Below the pieces are notes generated by a model, which did no database searches, had not been told where the DNA came from, and worked only from the letters and a program-made list of their open reading frames with translations. A stretch of DNA of 64,000 nt from Marinospirillum insulare DSM 21763 (GTDB taxonomy: Bacteria; Pseudomonadota; Gammaproteobacteria; Pseudomonadales; Halomonadaceae): contig NZ_JMLW01000001.1 of NCBI RefSeq assembly GCF_000686905.1, positions 243,423-307,422 of the forward strand. The letters run 5' to 3'. This document shows, piece by piece, positions 17,080 through 27,030 of this stretch (positions are counted from its first letter, which is position 1; each line of letters begins with the position of its first letter). Made by a program: the position numbers and the translations under genes.

Positions 17080-17862
17080 ATGAATGTCTTGATAAAAACA
17101 CCTGAAGAAATTGAAAAAATGCGTGTTGCAGGCCGCTTGGCTGCAGAAGTTTTAGAAATGATAGCCCCCTATGTTAAAGCAGGTGTTTCTACAGGTGAGC
17201 TAGACACCATTTGTCACAAGTATATAGTTGAAGAGCAGCAAGCAATACCAGCGCCACTCAATTACCATGGCTTTCCAAAATCCATTTGCACCTCAGTCAA
17301 CCATGTTATTTGTCATGGTATTCCAGATGATCAGCAGCTACTGAAAGATGGTGACATTATTAATATTGATGTCACTGTTATTAAAGATGGCTACCACGGT
17401 GACACAAGTCAGATGTTCTATGTAGGAGAGCCCAGCATAGAAGCAAGACGCTTAACAGAATTTACTAAGCGTGCTCTTTACGCTTCTATTAAATTAGTGA
17501 AACCGGGTGCGCGTATTTCTGAAATTGGTAAGCTGATTCAAAACATGGTCAAAAAAAATACCAGTCGTTTTTCTATTGTTCGCGAGTATTGCGGCCATGG
17601 TATAGGTAAAGAGTTCCATGAAGACCCACAAATACTTCATTACGATGGGTACACCCCAAGAACTGACTTAATTTTAAAGCCAGGCATGTGTTTCACCATT
17701 GAACCTATGATTAATGCGGGTAAACGTCATAGTAAGCTGTTGGACGATGGCTGGACTGTTGAAACATCAGATGGAAAACTCACCGCTCAATGGGAGCACA
17801 CCCTCTTAGTGACTCAAACTGGGGTAGAAGTGCTAACCCGTCGTAGTGAAGAAACCTTTTAA
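17080..17862 (+). CDS. map: Methionine aminopeptidase, type I
   Basis: Removes the N-terminal methionine from new proteins. The 260-aa protein has IKTPEEIEKMRVAGRLAAEV at the start and the five metal ligands in their usual settings: NIDVTVIKDGYHGDTS (two Asp), EYCGHGIGKEFHE (His), TIEPMINAG (Glu) and AQWEHT (Glu). It diverges from rpsB and is followed by glnD after 26 bases, the usual pairing in Pseudomonas. Confidence 0.97.
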   Translation: MNVLIKTPEEIEKMRVAGRLAAEVLEMIAPYVKAGVSTGELDTICHKYIVEEQQAIPAPLNYHGFPKSICTSVNHVICHGIPDDQQLLKDGDIINIDVTVIKDGYHGDTSQMFYVGEPSIEARRLTEFTKRALYASIKLVKPGARISEIGKLIQNMVKKNTSRFSIVREYCGHGIGKEFHEDPQILHYDGYTPRTDLILKPGMCFTIEPMINAGKRHSKLLDDGWTVETSDGKLTAQWEHTLLVTQTGVEVLTRRSEETF

Positions 17863-17888
17863 CGCTTATTTCTTCAGCGAGGTCGATT

Positions 17889-20609
17889 ATGAGTGTTAAC
17901 TATCAGTTTAAACCTAACTTGGTACTCTTCGACTTTCAGCGCTTAGAAAAACAGCTAGAAGCTAGCCCTACTCAAGTTCCACTTCTTAAACAGGCGTTAG
18001 GTATTATTAACCAGCGCCTGGATCAAGCCTTTTATGATGGTGCTGATATTCGTGATCTGGTCTATGGTCGTGCTTGGGTTATGGATCAGTTATTAGCATT
18101 AATATGGCAGCTATTTGACTGGCCGGATAATAAGCTAGCCCTTTTTGCTGTTGGAGGTTACGGGCGGGGTGAGCTTCATCCTAAATCGGATTTAGATTTA
18201 CTGGTATTGGTGGAAGACAATGACTCTACTCGTTACCACCAACCTCTAACGGAGTTTATCACCCTACTTTGGGATATTAAGTTAGAAGTCGGGCATAGCT
18301 TCCGCTCTTTAGAAAACTGCGAAAATGAAGCTAAAGCAGATATTACTGTTGCCACTAATCTTTTTGAAAACCGTCTTTTAGTTGGCAGTTTAGCCTTGCA
18401 AGAGGCGTTATCAGAGCGTTTAACACAAAATAAAATGTGGCCTTCTGCTAAGTTTTTTGATGCTAAGTGGCAAGAGCAGCGCATTAGACATAATAAGTAC
18501 AACAATAGTGACCACAACCTAGAACCCAATATAAAAAGCTCGCCGGGTGGTTTGCGAGATATTCAAATGATCGGCTGGGTAGCCAAGCGGCATTTTAATG
18601 CCACTTCAATAAAAGACTTGTTGGTAGAAGGTTTTTTAACTGAAACCGAAGTGCGTTTGCTAGAACAAGGACAAAGTTTTTTATGGCAGGTGCGTTATGC
18701 TTTGCATTTAATTGCCGAAAGGTGTGAAGACCGCTTGCTGTTTGATTATCAGCGTGAATTGGCAGTGTTATTTGGTTATTTAGATACCGAAAAACGCTTA
18801 GCTGTTGAACAGTTTATGAAGCGCTATTACCGAGTGGTCACCACCCTAACCGAGTTAAATGATGTGCTACTGCAGCATTTTGAGCAGGCACTTTTAAAGC
18901 CAGATGAAGTGCATCAAGTCACCTACATTAACCAGCGTTTTCAAATACGCGATGGTTTAATTGAGCACTTAGGTGATGATGTTTTTGAGCGCGACCCCTT
19001 TGCACTGATTGAAGTGTTTTTGCTAATGGCCGAGCATGCAGAAATAAAAGGTGTTCGTGCTACAACGATACGTGCCTTACGTGATCACCGCTATTTAATT
19101 GATGAAGCTTTTCGTCAAGACAAGCGCGTTAACCAGCTATTTATGGCGCTACTTAACTCACAAGGCGATGTTCCTTTGCAGTTAAACTTAATGGGGCGTT
19201 ATGGCATTTTAGGTCGTTATTTACCCGAGTTTGGTCATGCAGTTGGCCTTACTCAGCATGACTTATTTCATATCTATACTGTTGATGCCCACACTCTAAG
19301 GCTTTTACGTCTGTTGCAGAGCTTTCGTGACCCAGAGGAGAAAACAAACTTCCCTCTCGCTTCTAGCATTATGCCGCAGCTACCTAAGCTGGCAATTATT
19401 TGGTTAGCAGGGCTTTTTCATGATTTAGGCAAGGGCTACGGTGGTAATCATTCAGAAATAGGTGCGGTTAGCGCGTTAGATTTTTGTCTAAGCCAAGGCT
19501 TAAGTAGCAGTGATGCTAACCTAGTTAGCTGGCTAGTAAAAAACCATCTATTAATGTCAATGACAGCACAAAAACAAGATTTAACTGATCCAGAAGTGAT
19601 ACGCCGCTTTGCTGAGAAGGTTGGTAAGCAGGTTCATTTAGATTATTTGCATGTGCTAACCGTTGCGGACATTAATGCAACCAACCCTAAGCTATGGAAT
19701 GGATGGCGTGCTGCACTATTAAATCAACTCTATACAGAAACAAAACGTGCCCTAAGTCGTGGCTTAGAAAACCCAATAGACTCAATGGACTGGATAGAAG
19801 AAACCCAGAGTAAAGCTTTTAAAGGTTTGCAAAGTGCAGGCGTAGATAAACAAAAAATTTTAAACCTCTGGTCTAGTTTAGGGAGTGATTACTTTCTACA
19901 AAATACAGCAGAAGAAGTGGTTTGGCACACCCTAGGTATTTTAAATCATGCACCGAGTAAACAGCCTCTTATTTTATTAATGGCTCCAAGCGAAAATATT
20001 AGAGAAGGCGGTACCAAGGTATTTATTCATTCCAAAGATGTTGCTTTTGGTTTTGCTGCAACAGCTGCTACTTTAGATAGGCTTGGGCTCTCAATTCATG
20101 ATGCCCGCATTGCTTCAAGTGATGCAGGCTATACTCTAAACACCTTTATAGTATTAGAGCAGAATGGCAAAATACCACGCAGTAAAGCTCGATTGCTAGA
20201 GATAGAGCGTAAGCTAATTAGTTCACTGAATAATCCAGAGAACTTTCCTCAGCTAGTTAAACGACACACCCCAAGACAGCTAAAACATTTTACCCTACCC
20301 ACGCAGGTTTACATTAGTAACGATCCTAGTAACCTACGCACCCTAATTGAAGTTATAACGCCAGATCGACCTGGTTTATTAGCAAGAATAGGGCGCATTT
20401 TTGTAGAGTTTGATTTGTGGCTTCAGAACGCCAAAATAGCCACCCTAGGCGAAAGAGTAGAAGATGTTTTCTTTGTTACTTTGCAAGATGGTAGCCCTTT
20501 GGCTGACCCAGAGCTTTGCCACCAATTAAAAACACGCTTATGTGATGAGTTAGACAAGCAAGCTAAAGAGCCAGGTTACCCCCTCTACGATTCAGGCTGG
20601 CAGCGTTAG
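17889..20609 (+). CDS. glnD: Bifunctional [PII] uridylyltransferase/uridylyl-removing enzyme
   Basis: Primary sensor of glutamine: uridylylates PII proteins when glutamine is low and removes UMP when it is high. The 906-aa protein has, in order, the nucleotidyltransferase motif GGYGRGELHPKSDLDLL (~89-105), a central helical region, the HD hydrolase domain (GLFHDLGKGYGG near 510) and two ACT domains that bind glutamine (from ~700 and ~815, the latter with LIEVITPDRPGLLARIG). GAGG lies 8 bases before the ATG. All domains look intact. Confidence 0.96.
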   Translation: MSVNYQFKPNLVLFDFQRLEKQLEASPTQVPLLKQALGIINQRLDQAFYDGADIRDLVYGRAWVMDQLLALIWQLFDWPDNKLALFAVGGYGRGELHPKSDLDLLVLVEDNDSTRYHQPLTEFITLLWDIKLEVGHSFRSLENCENEAKADITVATNLFENRLLVGSLALQEALSERLTQNKMWPSAKFFDAKWQEQRIRHNKYNNSDHNLEPNIKSSPGGLRDIQMIGWVAKRHFNATSIKDLLVEGFLTETEVRLLEQGQSFLWQVRYALHLIAERCEDRLLFDYQRELAVLFGYLDTEKRLAVEQFMKRYYRVVTTLTELNDVLLQHFEQALLKPDEVHQVTYINQRFQIRDGLIEHLGDDVFERDPFALIEVFLLMAEHAEIKGVRATTIRALRDHRYLIDEAFRQDKRVNQLFMALLNSQGDVPLQLNLMGRYGILGRYLPEFGHAVGLTQHDLFHIYTVDAHTLRLLRLLQSFRDPEEKTNFPLASSIMPQLPKLAIIWLAGLFHDLGKGYGGNHSEIGAVSALDFCLSQGLSSSDANLVSWLVKNHLLMSMTAQKQDLTDPEVIRRFAEKVGKQVHLDYLHVLTVADINATNPKLWNGWRAALLNQLYTETKRALSRGLENPIDSMDWIEETQSKAFKGLQSAGVDKQKILNLWSSLGSDYFLQNTAEEVVWHTLGILNHAPSKQPLILLMAPSENIREGGTKVFIHSKDVAFGFAATAATLDRLGLSIHDARIASSDAGYTLNTFIVLEQNGKIPRSKARLLEIERKLISSLNNPENFPQLVKRHTPRQLKHFTLPTQVYISNDPSNLRTLIEVITPDRPGLLARIGRIFVEFDLWLQNAKIATLGERVEDVFFVTLQDGSPLADPELCHQLKTRLCDELDKQAKEPGYPLYDSGWQR

Positions 20610-20660
20610 CTTATTGATTTTTAATATTAATAGCAGCGAAAGACTAGGAAAAAAGATAAG

Positions 20661-21005
20661 ATGTTGAAGCTTTATGGAATACCTAATTGTGACACCATGA
20701 AAAAAGCGCGCACTTGGCTAGATGAGCAGCAGCTCGCTTATGAGTTTCATAATTATAAAAAATCTGGAATAGATACCAGTCGCTTACAGGAATGGGTAAG
20801 CCAAGTGGGCTGGGAGGTTTTAGTTAATCGCCGTGGTACAACTTGGCGTAAACTAGCAGAAGAAGACCGAGAGGGTATAGATGAAGCTTCAGCTATTCGT
20901 TTAATGCAGGTCAACCCTAGTTTAATAAAACGCCCAGTGCTTGAGGCTGATCAGCGACTGCTTGTTGGGTTTAACCCAGACGATTGGCAGCAGCTGAATA
21001 AATAA
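20661..21005 (+). CDS. yffB: ArsC/Spx-family protein, YffB type
   Basis: Thioredoxin-fold protein of 114 aa. MLKLYGIPNCDTMKKARTWL with a single active-site Cys (residue 10), the RRGTTWRKL motif and LIKRPVLE place it in the YffB/YfgD-like branch of the arsenate-reductase family. Such proteins are probably glutathione-linked reductases of unknown substrate and should not be called arsenate reductase without test. In related genomes the gene sits between glnD and dap genes; here dapC and dapD are missing from the interval. It follows glnD by 51 bases. Confidence 0.85.
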   Translation: MLKLYGIPNCDTMKKARTWLDEQQLAYEFHNYKKSGIDTSRLQEWVSQVGWEVLVNRRGTTWRKLAEEDREGIDEASAIRLMQVNPSLIKRPVLEADQRLLVGFNPDDWQQLNK

Positions 21006-21055
21006 ACCAGTGGTTACAACTAAATACCTACCTATTATTAGCCCGGAGACCTACC

Positions 21056-21427
21056 ATGAAGATGCTTAACCGCTCTGCTATCAGTATTCAATTAAAACAA
21101 CCTTTTGTTGATTGGATTAACAGTCTAGATGGTGAAGATGACGAGCAGGTAACACTTGCAGAAGTTAACTTAGAAGCCACCACCTACCTAATGCCTGAGT
21201 TAGAAGATGAGGAGGCATTAGAAGATTTTGTCGATGAGCGGCATTTTGAACTCTTAGAAAACGAACTGCTTTCTTGGGAAGACGATGCAAGCTTATGGCC
21301 TGCAGATATGGATAGGGCTTTATTTGATGAATTTTTAGAGGTGAAGCTATCGTTTATGGTGTTTGATTTAGATGAACAAGCCCCTTTGTTAGCAACGGTT
21401 TTAGATGAAGCAGAGGCTATTGATTAG
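21056..21427 (+). CDS. Very acidic small hypothetical protein (123 aa)
   Basis: I do not recognise the family. About 35 of 123 residues are Asp or Glu and only 6 are Lys or Arg. There is no signal peptide or membrane segment, so it is predicted cytoplasmic. It begins MKMLNRSAISIQLKQPFVDW; a start at the second Met would shorten it by two residues. CCCGGAGACC lies upstream as a ribosome site. It is last in the map-glnD-yffB run and ends just before a terminator shared with the next, convergent gene. The charge suggests a DNA-mimic, a protein-binding role or salt adaptation, all unproven. Confidence 0.75.
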   Translation: MKMLNRSAISIQLKQPFVDWINSLDGEDDEQVTLAEVNLEATTYLMPELEDEEALEDFVDERHFELLENELLSWEDDASLWPADMDRALFDEFLEVKLSFMVFDLDEQAPLLATVLDEAEAID

Positions 21428-21468
21428 TCGCTGGGTTGTTATTGGTTGATAGGTCAGTAGGTAGTAGT

Positions 21469-21503
21469 AAAACCCCTCTACTTAAGATAAGTGCAGGGGT
21501 TTT
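21469..21503. terminator. Bidirectional terminator between convergent genes
   Basis: AAAACCCCTCTACTT pairs with AAGTGCAGGGGTTTT (15 bp with one C-C mismatch and one G-T wobble) around a 5-base loop, flanked by A on the left and T on the right. It can serve the acidic gene on the plus strand and the small gene on the minus strand. Confidence 0.85.
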
Positions 21504-21514
21504 GTTAGTTAAAG

Positions 21515-21796
21515 CTATTGATCAGTAGCTTGCATAGAGTGGGTTTCTACTTCTATATCTAACACGTTACAAGACCCTGGACGCAGCACCAGCACCCCGT
21601 ACTCTTCTACCTGATGTTGGTCATCTTCCTCGCTGCCTACTTCAATAGAAAGACTATTGCCTTCTAAATAATCAGGGCTCACTAAGATAGTAGCTGGTAT
21701 GCCCTCATCCCAAATAATCTCAATTTCAGCTAAGTCGGGTAAGTCTATGCGCTCACCTTCTGGGGTCACACCTTGCAAACGGGGTCTAGAATTCAT
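21515..21796 (-). CDS. Small acidic hypothetical protein (93 aa)
   Basis: Not recognised. It begins MNSRPRLQGVTPEGERIDLP and is rich in Asp/Glu (roughly 21), with SEEDDQHQVEEYG in the middle and one Cys. It has no export signal. The predicted beta-rich alternation of hydrophobic and acidic residues suggests a small compact domain. It lies downstream of the damX-like gene by 39 bases and is probably the last gene of the pilM-to-damX unit. Coding potential is supported by the tight spacing and shared terminator. Confidence 0.65.
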   Translation of the reverse strand: MNSRPRLQGVTPEGERIDLPDLAEIEIIWDEGIPATILVSPDYLEGNSLSIEVGSEEDDQHQVEEYGVLVLRPGSCNVLDIEVETHSMQATDQ

Positions 21797-21835
21797 TCAT
21801 TGCTCCAGTAAAAATTAGCCTGCTAATAAATAAAG

Positions 21836-23473
21836 TTAATGACTACGAAGGTCATCTTGCACACTTTGGTAACTTCTAGCCCAAGGGCGCTGTTTTTGCA
21901 GACTCTTAGGTAGCTTTTGAATTCCTGCTAAGGCTTGGTCACGGTTGGAATAGTCACCATAAACTACGACATACCAAGGCTGACCCTTGTAACGCCCTTC
22001 AAAATAAGAAAAGTCTGAGCGGTTAGTTGTTTGAGATTGAATAAAGCTCTTAACACTCGCTTCATCTAGGCTACCCATCATTTGTAGGGTGTAATGGGTT
22101 GCTGGCTTAGCCATAAGGCTTGCCTCTCTTCTAGCACCCTTATCTACCCAAGTTGGTTTTTTGGCGGGTGCTTTTTCTGCTAGCTTTTTGGGTGCTGTAG
22201 GTTTCTTTGGCTCTACTGTTGGTTTAGTTGGCTTGGCAGGCTCTTCTACAGAGGGCTGAGTCGCTAAAGGAGTATCATCGGGTAAATCAAGCCCACTAGT
22301 GTTTTCTTCTAATACTGGGCTTTCTACACTAGCTTCAGCCTGGGCAGTAACTTCTGTTGGTTGCTGAGTTTCAGCCTGGTCTGTAGGCAAAGGTGTTTCT
22401 TCAGGCTGAGGCTCGTTAGTGACCTTGCTTTGTTCAGGTAAGGCGGGTGGCTGCCATGCCGCTTCACCTTGACGTATTTCTTGTGGGCGGCTTATTAAGC
22501 TGGTATCGGGTGTTGAGCTAGGCTGCAGCTGGTCTTTATACAAATAGCCCACTAGAAGAAGTGCCACTAAACTGGTTGCAGCCAATATAAAACCCAAGGG
22601 CAGCTTACCTTTTTTATTGGGTTTAGCTTTTTTGGGTTGAGTTGTGGTTTTGGTTTTTTTAGCCTTGGATTTTTTGGGAGATATTAGGCTAGGGGCAAGG
22701 CTAGCTGAGTCAGAGCCATTTCTTAGCTGTTCAACTAGCGCAGAGTTTAAGAGGCCTGGTAATCCCTTAGACGCTTTATAAGCTTTAGTAAACTGCTGGT
22801 CATCTAATGGGAAGGTGTCTATACCAACACTCTTGCAGCGATGATCTAAGTAGTTTCTAGCTTCTGCTTCATTAAAAGCTTCTAGTGGTAGGTGGTGGCC
22901 TACCGACTCAAAGCGGCTAAGATTTTCTTTTTGATGGAGTTTAGTGAAAAGCGCCTGGCTTCCAAACAAGGCTAGGTGCGGCCTATGATTGTCACTCGCT
23001 GTAGTGGCAAGTTCTAATATAAGGTTAATAGCATCTTGCTCTAGGTTTTCTGCGTTATCTATAACAATTAAGCAGCTACCACCTTCTTCGCTTAACTGGC
23101 TGCTAAAATTACGAATTTCAGCAATATAAAAGTCAAAGTCTGCTTTGGCAGGTATTTCTATATTTAAGTTTTGAGCTAAGGTGGGTAAAACCTGTGCAGC
23201 AGAAGCGGTTTGTTCTGCATCTAATAGGCTGACAACAACACCTGAATCGAGTTGTTGGAGCATACGGTTTTTAAGGTGAGTTTTACCGCTGCCTTGTTGA
23301 CCAGTGACAGTCAGCAGCAGGTTGCTGTATCGACTTAAATGAAGCAAAAGGTCTAGGTGTTTACCGTGTTGCTTCCCCGAATAAAAAACAGCAGCATCAT
23401 TTACATGCTCTAATAATAGCGCCTGTTCATTAAAGGGTGTTGAACTACTTAGTGATGGTTCCCTGGGTTGCAT
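21836..23473 (-). CDS. damX: DamX-like cell-division protein: AAA ATPase, membrane segment, SPOR domain
   Basis: Inner-membrane protein of 545 aa. Residues ~1-260 form an AAA/ExeA-like ATPase with Walker A GQQGSGKTH and Walker B CLIVIDNAEN. A lysine-rich stretch precedes one membrane segment (GFILAATSLVALLLVGYLY, ~293-311). A Pro/Glu/Thr-rich periplasmic linker follows, and a C-terminal SPOR domain (~460-535, TLQMMGSLDEASVKSF and YVVVYGDYSNRDQA) should bind denuded glycan at the septum. Its position after aroB fits damX of E. coli. The function in division is inferred from SPOR and context. Confidence 0.85.
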   Translation of the reverse strand: MQPREPSLSSSTPFNEQALLLEHVNDAAVFYSGKQHGKHLDLLLHLSRYSNLLLTVTGQQGSGKTHLKNRMLQQLDSGVVVSLLDAEQTASAAQVLPTLAQNLNIEIPAKADFDFYIAEIRNFSSQLSEEGGSCLIVIDNAENLEQDAINLILELATTASDNHRPHLALFGSQALFTKLHQKENLSRFESVGHHLPLEAFNEAEARNYLDHRCKSVGIDTFPLDDQQFTKAYKASKGLPGLLNSALVEQLRNGSDSASLAPSLISPKKSKAKKTKTTTQPKKAKPNKKGKLPLGFILAATSLVALLLVGYLYKDQLQPSSTPDTSLISRPQEIRQGEAAWQPPALPEQSKVTNEPQPEETPLPTDQAETQQPTEVTAQAEASVESPVLEENTSGLDLPDDTPLATQPSVEEPAKPTKPTVEPKKPTAPKKLAEKAPAKKPTWVDKGARREASLMAKPATHYTLQMMGSLDEASVKSFIQSQTTNRSDFSYFEGRYKGQPWYVVVYGDYSNRDQALAGIQKLPKSLQKQRPWARSYQSVQDDLRSH

Positions 23474-23560
23474 GCCAGCGACTCCGTGGACATTATGCGT
23501 TGGCTAAAAGATTAATTAGCATTTAATCATATCAGAAGGTTCAGAAGAACGCGTTACTGG

Positions 23561-24667
23561 TTAAAGCGAGTGCGTTTTTGTAAGCGCATCAGTAATGCAC
23601 TCTTCTAGCAGGGGTAGTTTGTTAAACTCTACCAGCTCTGCTTGCCCTAATTGTTTTAAAAGAATAAGTCTCAGCTGACCATCGATATTTTTTTTATCCA
23701 CAGCCATGTGCTTTAAAAAGCTAGCAAGAGTCATTTCTTCTGGTGGTTTTACAGGTAAATTAGCAGCAAGTAAGATTTTTTCGACTCTTTCTACTTCTGC
23801 TAAGGTTAACCAGCCTAAACGGCGTGATAAGTCTGCCGCTAGCCACATACCGCATGCGACGGCTTCACCGTGTAACCACTGCCCATAACCCATTTCAGTT
23901 TCTATGGCGTGGCCAAAGGTGTGACCTAGGTTTAATAAAGCACGCTTACCACCTTCACGCTCATCTTCAGCCACAATATCGGCTTTACTTTGGCAAGAGC
24001 GGGCTATGGCTTCGGCTAGTAATTGACTATCACCTTTTATAAGGCCGGCCATATTATTTTCGAGCCATTCTAAGAAGACTAGGTCGCCTAGTAAACCGTA
24101 TTTTATAATTTCTGCAATACCTGCAGCTAGTTCTCGACTAGGCAGGGTTTTTAAAACCTGTGTATCGGCTAATACTAAGCTGGGCTGCCAAAAAGCACCC
24201 AGCATATTTTTGCCTAGTGGGTGATTAACCCCAGTTTTGCCACCGACAGATGAATCTACTTGAGATAAAAGCGTGGTAGGTATTTGAATGAAATTAATTC
24301 CACGTTGATAACAAGCAGCAGCAAAGCCTGTCATGTCGCCTACTACACCACCACCTAGGGCAATTAAAGTTGCTTTGCGGTTAAAACCTTCATTGAGTAG
24401 CTTGTCCCAAATTTTTTCAAGGGTTGCAAGGGTTTTGTAAGCTTCTCCATCGGGAAGAATGCAGGTTTGAACGTTTAGGTCAGGTTTAGCCTGACTTAGG
24501 CTAGAGCTCAGTTGCTCAAGGTAAAGAGGGGCAACTTGGGTATTGCTAACAATTAAAACCTGCTTGCCGGTGAGCAAAGGCAAAATTAAACTGGGTTGAC
24601 TAAGTAAATTTGAGCCAATATGAATGGAGTAGCTGCGCTCTCCAAGGTCTAGATTAAGGCTTTGCAT
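23561..24667 (-). CDS. aroB: 3-dehydroquinate synthase
   Basis: Second enzyme of the shikimate pathway, converting DAHP to dehydroquinate with NAD and a metal ion. The 368-aa protein shows [35 protein letters not shown], the metal ligands in [10 protein letters not shown] and GHTFGHAIE, and [10 protein letters not shown]. All catalytic segments are intact. It starts only 23 bases after the ancestral end of aroK, though the present aroK frame stops a little earlier because of a frameshift. Confidence 0.96.
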   Translation of the reverse strand: MQSLNLDLGERSYSIHIGSNLLSQPSLILPLLTGKQVLIVSNTQVAPLYLEQLSSSLSQAKPDLNVQTCILPDGEAYKTLATLEKIWDKLLNEGFNRKATLIALGGGVVGDMTGFAAACYQRGINFIQIPTTLLSQVDSSVGGKTGVNHPLGKNMLGAFWQPSLVLADTQVLKTLPSRELAAGIAEIIKYGLLGDLVFLEWLENNMAGLIKGDSQLLAEAIARSCQSKADIVAEDEREGGKRALLNLGHTFGHAIETEMGYGQWLHGEAVACGMWLAADLSRRLGWLTLAEVERVEKILLAANLPVKPPEEMTLASFLKHMAVDKKNIDGQLRLILLKQLGQAELVEFNKLPLLEECITDALTKTHSL

Positions 24668-24690
24668 GAGATTTCCGATTCATTCTTTAA

Positions 24691-24745
24691 TTATAAGTGG
24701 TGCAGTAATTGTTGTTTAATATCCCGCATGACTTGACGAGGTGGG
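24691..24745 (-). other. Out-of-frame remainder of aroK
   Basis: These bases, read in the frame one base off aroK, encode a plausible AroK C-terminal helix ([15 protein letters not shown]) ending in TAA. The junction is a run of three C on the coding strand, preceded by CGG. One extra C explains the change. Confidence 0.75.
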
Positions 24746-25231
24746 CCGCTGGTCAGTATCAACAATTAAATGAGCTGTCGCTAGGTAAAGTGGGTCACGT
24801 TTTTCTTTAAGTTCTTCAAGTCGCGCACGCGGGTTTTCTGTTTGTAGTAGTGGGCGGCTACGGTCTTTACTGGTGCGTAGTAGCTGCTGATCAACTGTCG
24901 TACGCAAGAAAATGACCAGTCCTCGCTCTTTTAAGTATTGGCGGTTCTCTTCTTTTAATACGCTGCCACCACCTGTAGAAAGAACGATGCCCTGCTCTTG
25001 GGTTAGCTCGTCGATAACTTGCGTTTCACGCTGTCGAAAACCTGCTTCACCCTCTAGATCAAAAATCCATGGGATACTGGCTCCACACCTTTCTTCAATC
25101 ACTCTATCTGAGTCATAAAAAGGGCGCTTTAAAGCACTAGCTAATAAGCGACCTAGGGTACTTTTACCCGCTCCCATAGAGCCAATTAAAAAAATATTGG
25201 TCAGCGAGTTACATTCTTGTTCATCTTGCAT
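24716..25231 (-). CDS. aroK: Shikimate kinase, frameshifted near its C-terminus
   Basis: Phosphorylates shikimate with ATP. Walker [31 protein letters not shown] and the lid KDRSRPLL are all present. As read, the frame ends at 171 aa in TSSSHAGY. Dropping one C from the CCC at about 24743-24745 instead continues as [17 protein letters not shown] and stops at 24691, giving 179 aa with the C-terminal helix expected in the family. The ATG overlaps pilQ's stop as TAATG. The frame as given may still be active, since the lost part is only the last helix; a sequencing error is equally possible. Confidence 0.9.
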   Translation of the reverse strand: MQDEQECNSLTNIFLIGSMGAGKSTLGRLLASALKRPFYDSDRVIEERCGASIPWIFDLEGEAGFRQRETQVIDELTQEQGIVLSTGGGSVLKEENRQYLKERGLVIFLRTTVDQQLLRTSKDRSRPLLQTENPRARLEELKEKRDPLYLATAHLIVDTDQRPTSSSHAGY

Positions 25232-27021
25232 TAGTTTCTTGCCAGAGCATCGTCTATCATTCTTGGAGTTATAAAAACCAGTAATTCTACTTTTTCTTGG
25301 CTGCTATAGGAACTGCGGAATAGCCAGCCAATTAAAGGAATATCACCAAGAAAAGGAACTTTGCTTTCTCCCTCAAGTTTTTGTGAGGTGAATATACCAC
25401 CTATTACAATAGTTTCACCGTTATTTACTAATACTTGAGTTTCTACTGCGTTGGTATTGATGGTTGGGCCAGAGTTTTTAGTTTCCTCGCCTTTACTATC
25501 GTTGTTAACCTGTAAGTTAAGGAAAATACGCCCATCACCTACAATTTGCGGGGTTACTTCAAGGCGAAGTTCAGCCTGACGAAATTCAGTTGTTCGCTCA
25601 CCATCGCCATCCACAGAGGTATAAGGAATTTCTTCACCTGACCTAATAACGGCTTTATTGCGGTTAGAGGTAATCACTTTGGGTTGGGAAATGATTTCAC
25701 TACGATTTTCAGATTCTAAGGCAGCTAGCTCTAAGTCGAGCAAGAGCTTGTTAGATACAAAACCAAAGTTAGCACCTGTTTCTGGGCTAAAGTCTATACT
25801 TGTGCCTCGGTTAGACTCTAAAAGGTTGTCATTGATTAAAGCGCCTCTCTCGGTCTCTCTTCTAGTGTTAAATTGCCCCAAGCCGGCTGTTGGGCTGCTT
25901 CTTACCCCCCAACTAACACCTAGCTCTTCTCCAACACCAGTACGAGCAACCACAATTCTGGCTTCAATCATAACCTGGTCTACAGGCACATCTAGGGTTT
26001 TGACTAGGTCTTGAATGCGGTTAACCTGCTCAGCTGTATCACGTACATACAGGGTGTTGGTGCGGTCATCCACTAACAGGTGGCCACGTTCAGACAAAAA
26101 ACGTCTAGTTGACTGACGAGTATTTTGTTCTTGTTCAAGGCTAGGCATGGGTAGGCTACCCAGCAGGCCAGCGGCTAGGTTATTGGTTGGTGTGTTGTCT
26201 GCTTCTTGGTCACCTAAAATAAAAGCTTGTAAGGCCGTAGCGTCGGCATAACGAATTTTAATAAACGCATCTTCTAATGGGCTAACATTGGTAGCAGAAA
26301 GTTTGGCTTTTTGCTGTTGCTCTTCTAGTTGAATAAGGTCAGTTGCTGGAGCAACCAACAGAATTTTACCCTGTTGTCTGCTAGCTAACCCTTGAGAAAT
26401 TAACACTATATCTAAGGCTTGGTCAGAAGGAATATCTTCTAATTGAAGCGTAATATTGCCTACAACATTTTCCCCAGCCACTAGGTTTAAATCTAAGAAG
26501 GCAGCCAGCTCTGCTAGCAGTTCGCGCACTGGAATATCGTGGTAACTAAGTGACACTAAGTCACCCGTATAGCGAAAAGCAGAGCTGCCAGGTGATCGTG
26601 CAGCGTCTTGGCTAAGGCTGTTTGCGGTAATTTCAATTTGCAGTTGCTTATCACGAGTGTTGAATAAGTAGTTGTACTCACCCTCTATGTTAATAATGAG
26701 TTCAGCTCTGTTACCTGTTTGAAAAAGCTCTAACTGGTTGACCTGGGTAGAAAAATCATTGGTGTCGTAGAGGTTGATTAAGTCGTAGTTAATATCAGTT
26801 GTAGGGAACTTTAGCTTTAAACCTTTAGGCAATTCTTCTGCTTCGGGCAAAAGGGGTTGGCTAGAAAAATCTAATAAAACTCTAGCGTTGCCTTGGTTGG
26901 TTCGCTGGAAATCTATGCCTGTAATCTGCGCCTTATTTGCCAAAGCAGTTAAAGGTAGCAAAAGACTAACAATGCATAAGAAAACAAGTGGCCAGGCTTT
27001 GGAGTGAAGATTAATAGTCAT
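25231..27021 (-). CDS. pilQ: Type IV pilus secretin PilQ
   Basis: Outer-membrane secretin through which the pilus passes. The 596-aa protein has a signal peptide (ending near LTALA), one N-terminal AMIN domain (~30-135) for peptidoglycan contact, an STN/secretin-N region ([17 protein letters not shown]...), an N1 domain and the C-terminal secretin gate ([44 protein letters not shown]). It is shorter than the ~710-aa Pseudomonas protein because I see one AMIN domain rather than two; no break is visible. It follows pilP by 9 bases. Confidence 0.95.
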   Translation of the reverse strand: MTINLHSKAWPLVFLCIVSLLLPLTALANKAQITGIDFQRTNQGNARVLLDFSSQPLLPEAEELPKGLKLKFPTTDINYDLINLYDTNDFSTQVNQLELFQTGNRAELIINIEGEYNYLFNTRDKQLQIEITANSLSQDAARSPGSSAFRYTGDLVSLSYHDIPVRELLAELAAFLDLNLVAGENVVGNITLQLEDIPSDQALDIVLISQGLASRQQGKILLVAPATDLIQLEEQQQKAKLSATNVSPLEDAFIKIRYADATALQAFILGDQEADNTPTNNLAAGLLGSLPMPSLEQEQNTRQSTRRFLSERGHLLVDDRTNTLYVRDTAEQVNRIQDLVKTLDVPVDQVMIEARIVVARTGVGEELGVSWGVRSSPTAGLGQFNTRRETERGALINDNLLESNRGTSIDFSPETGANFGFVSNKLLLDLELAALESENRSEIISQPKVITSNRNKAVIRSGEEIPYTSVDGDGERTTEFRQAELRLEVTPQIVGDGRIFLNLQVNNDSKGEETKNSGPTINTNAVETQVLVNNGETIVIGGIFTSQKLEGESKVPFLGDIPLIGWLFRSSYSSQEKVELLVFITPRMIDDALARN

Positions 27022-27030
27022 ACAAAAATC

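Noticed and set aside
20661..21005. Arsenate reductase
   Set aside because: Only the fold matches. The RRGTTWRKL motif and context are YffB-like, and no arsenic genes are near.
25231..27021. Truncated PilQ
   Set aside because: Shorter only because it has one AMIN domain; signal peptide, secretin core and end are all present.
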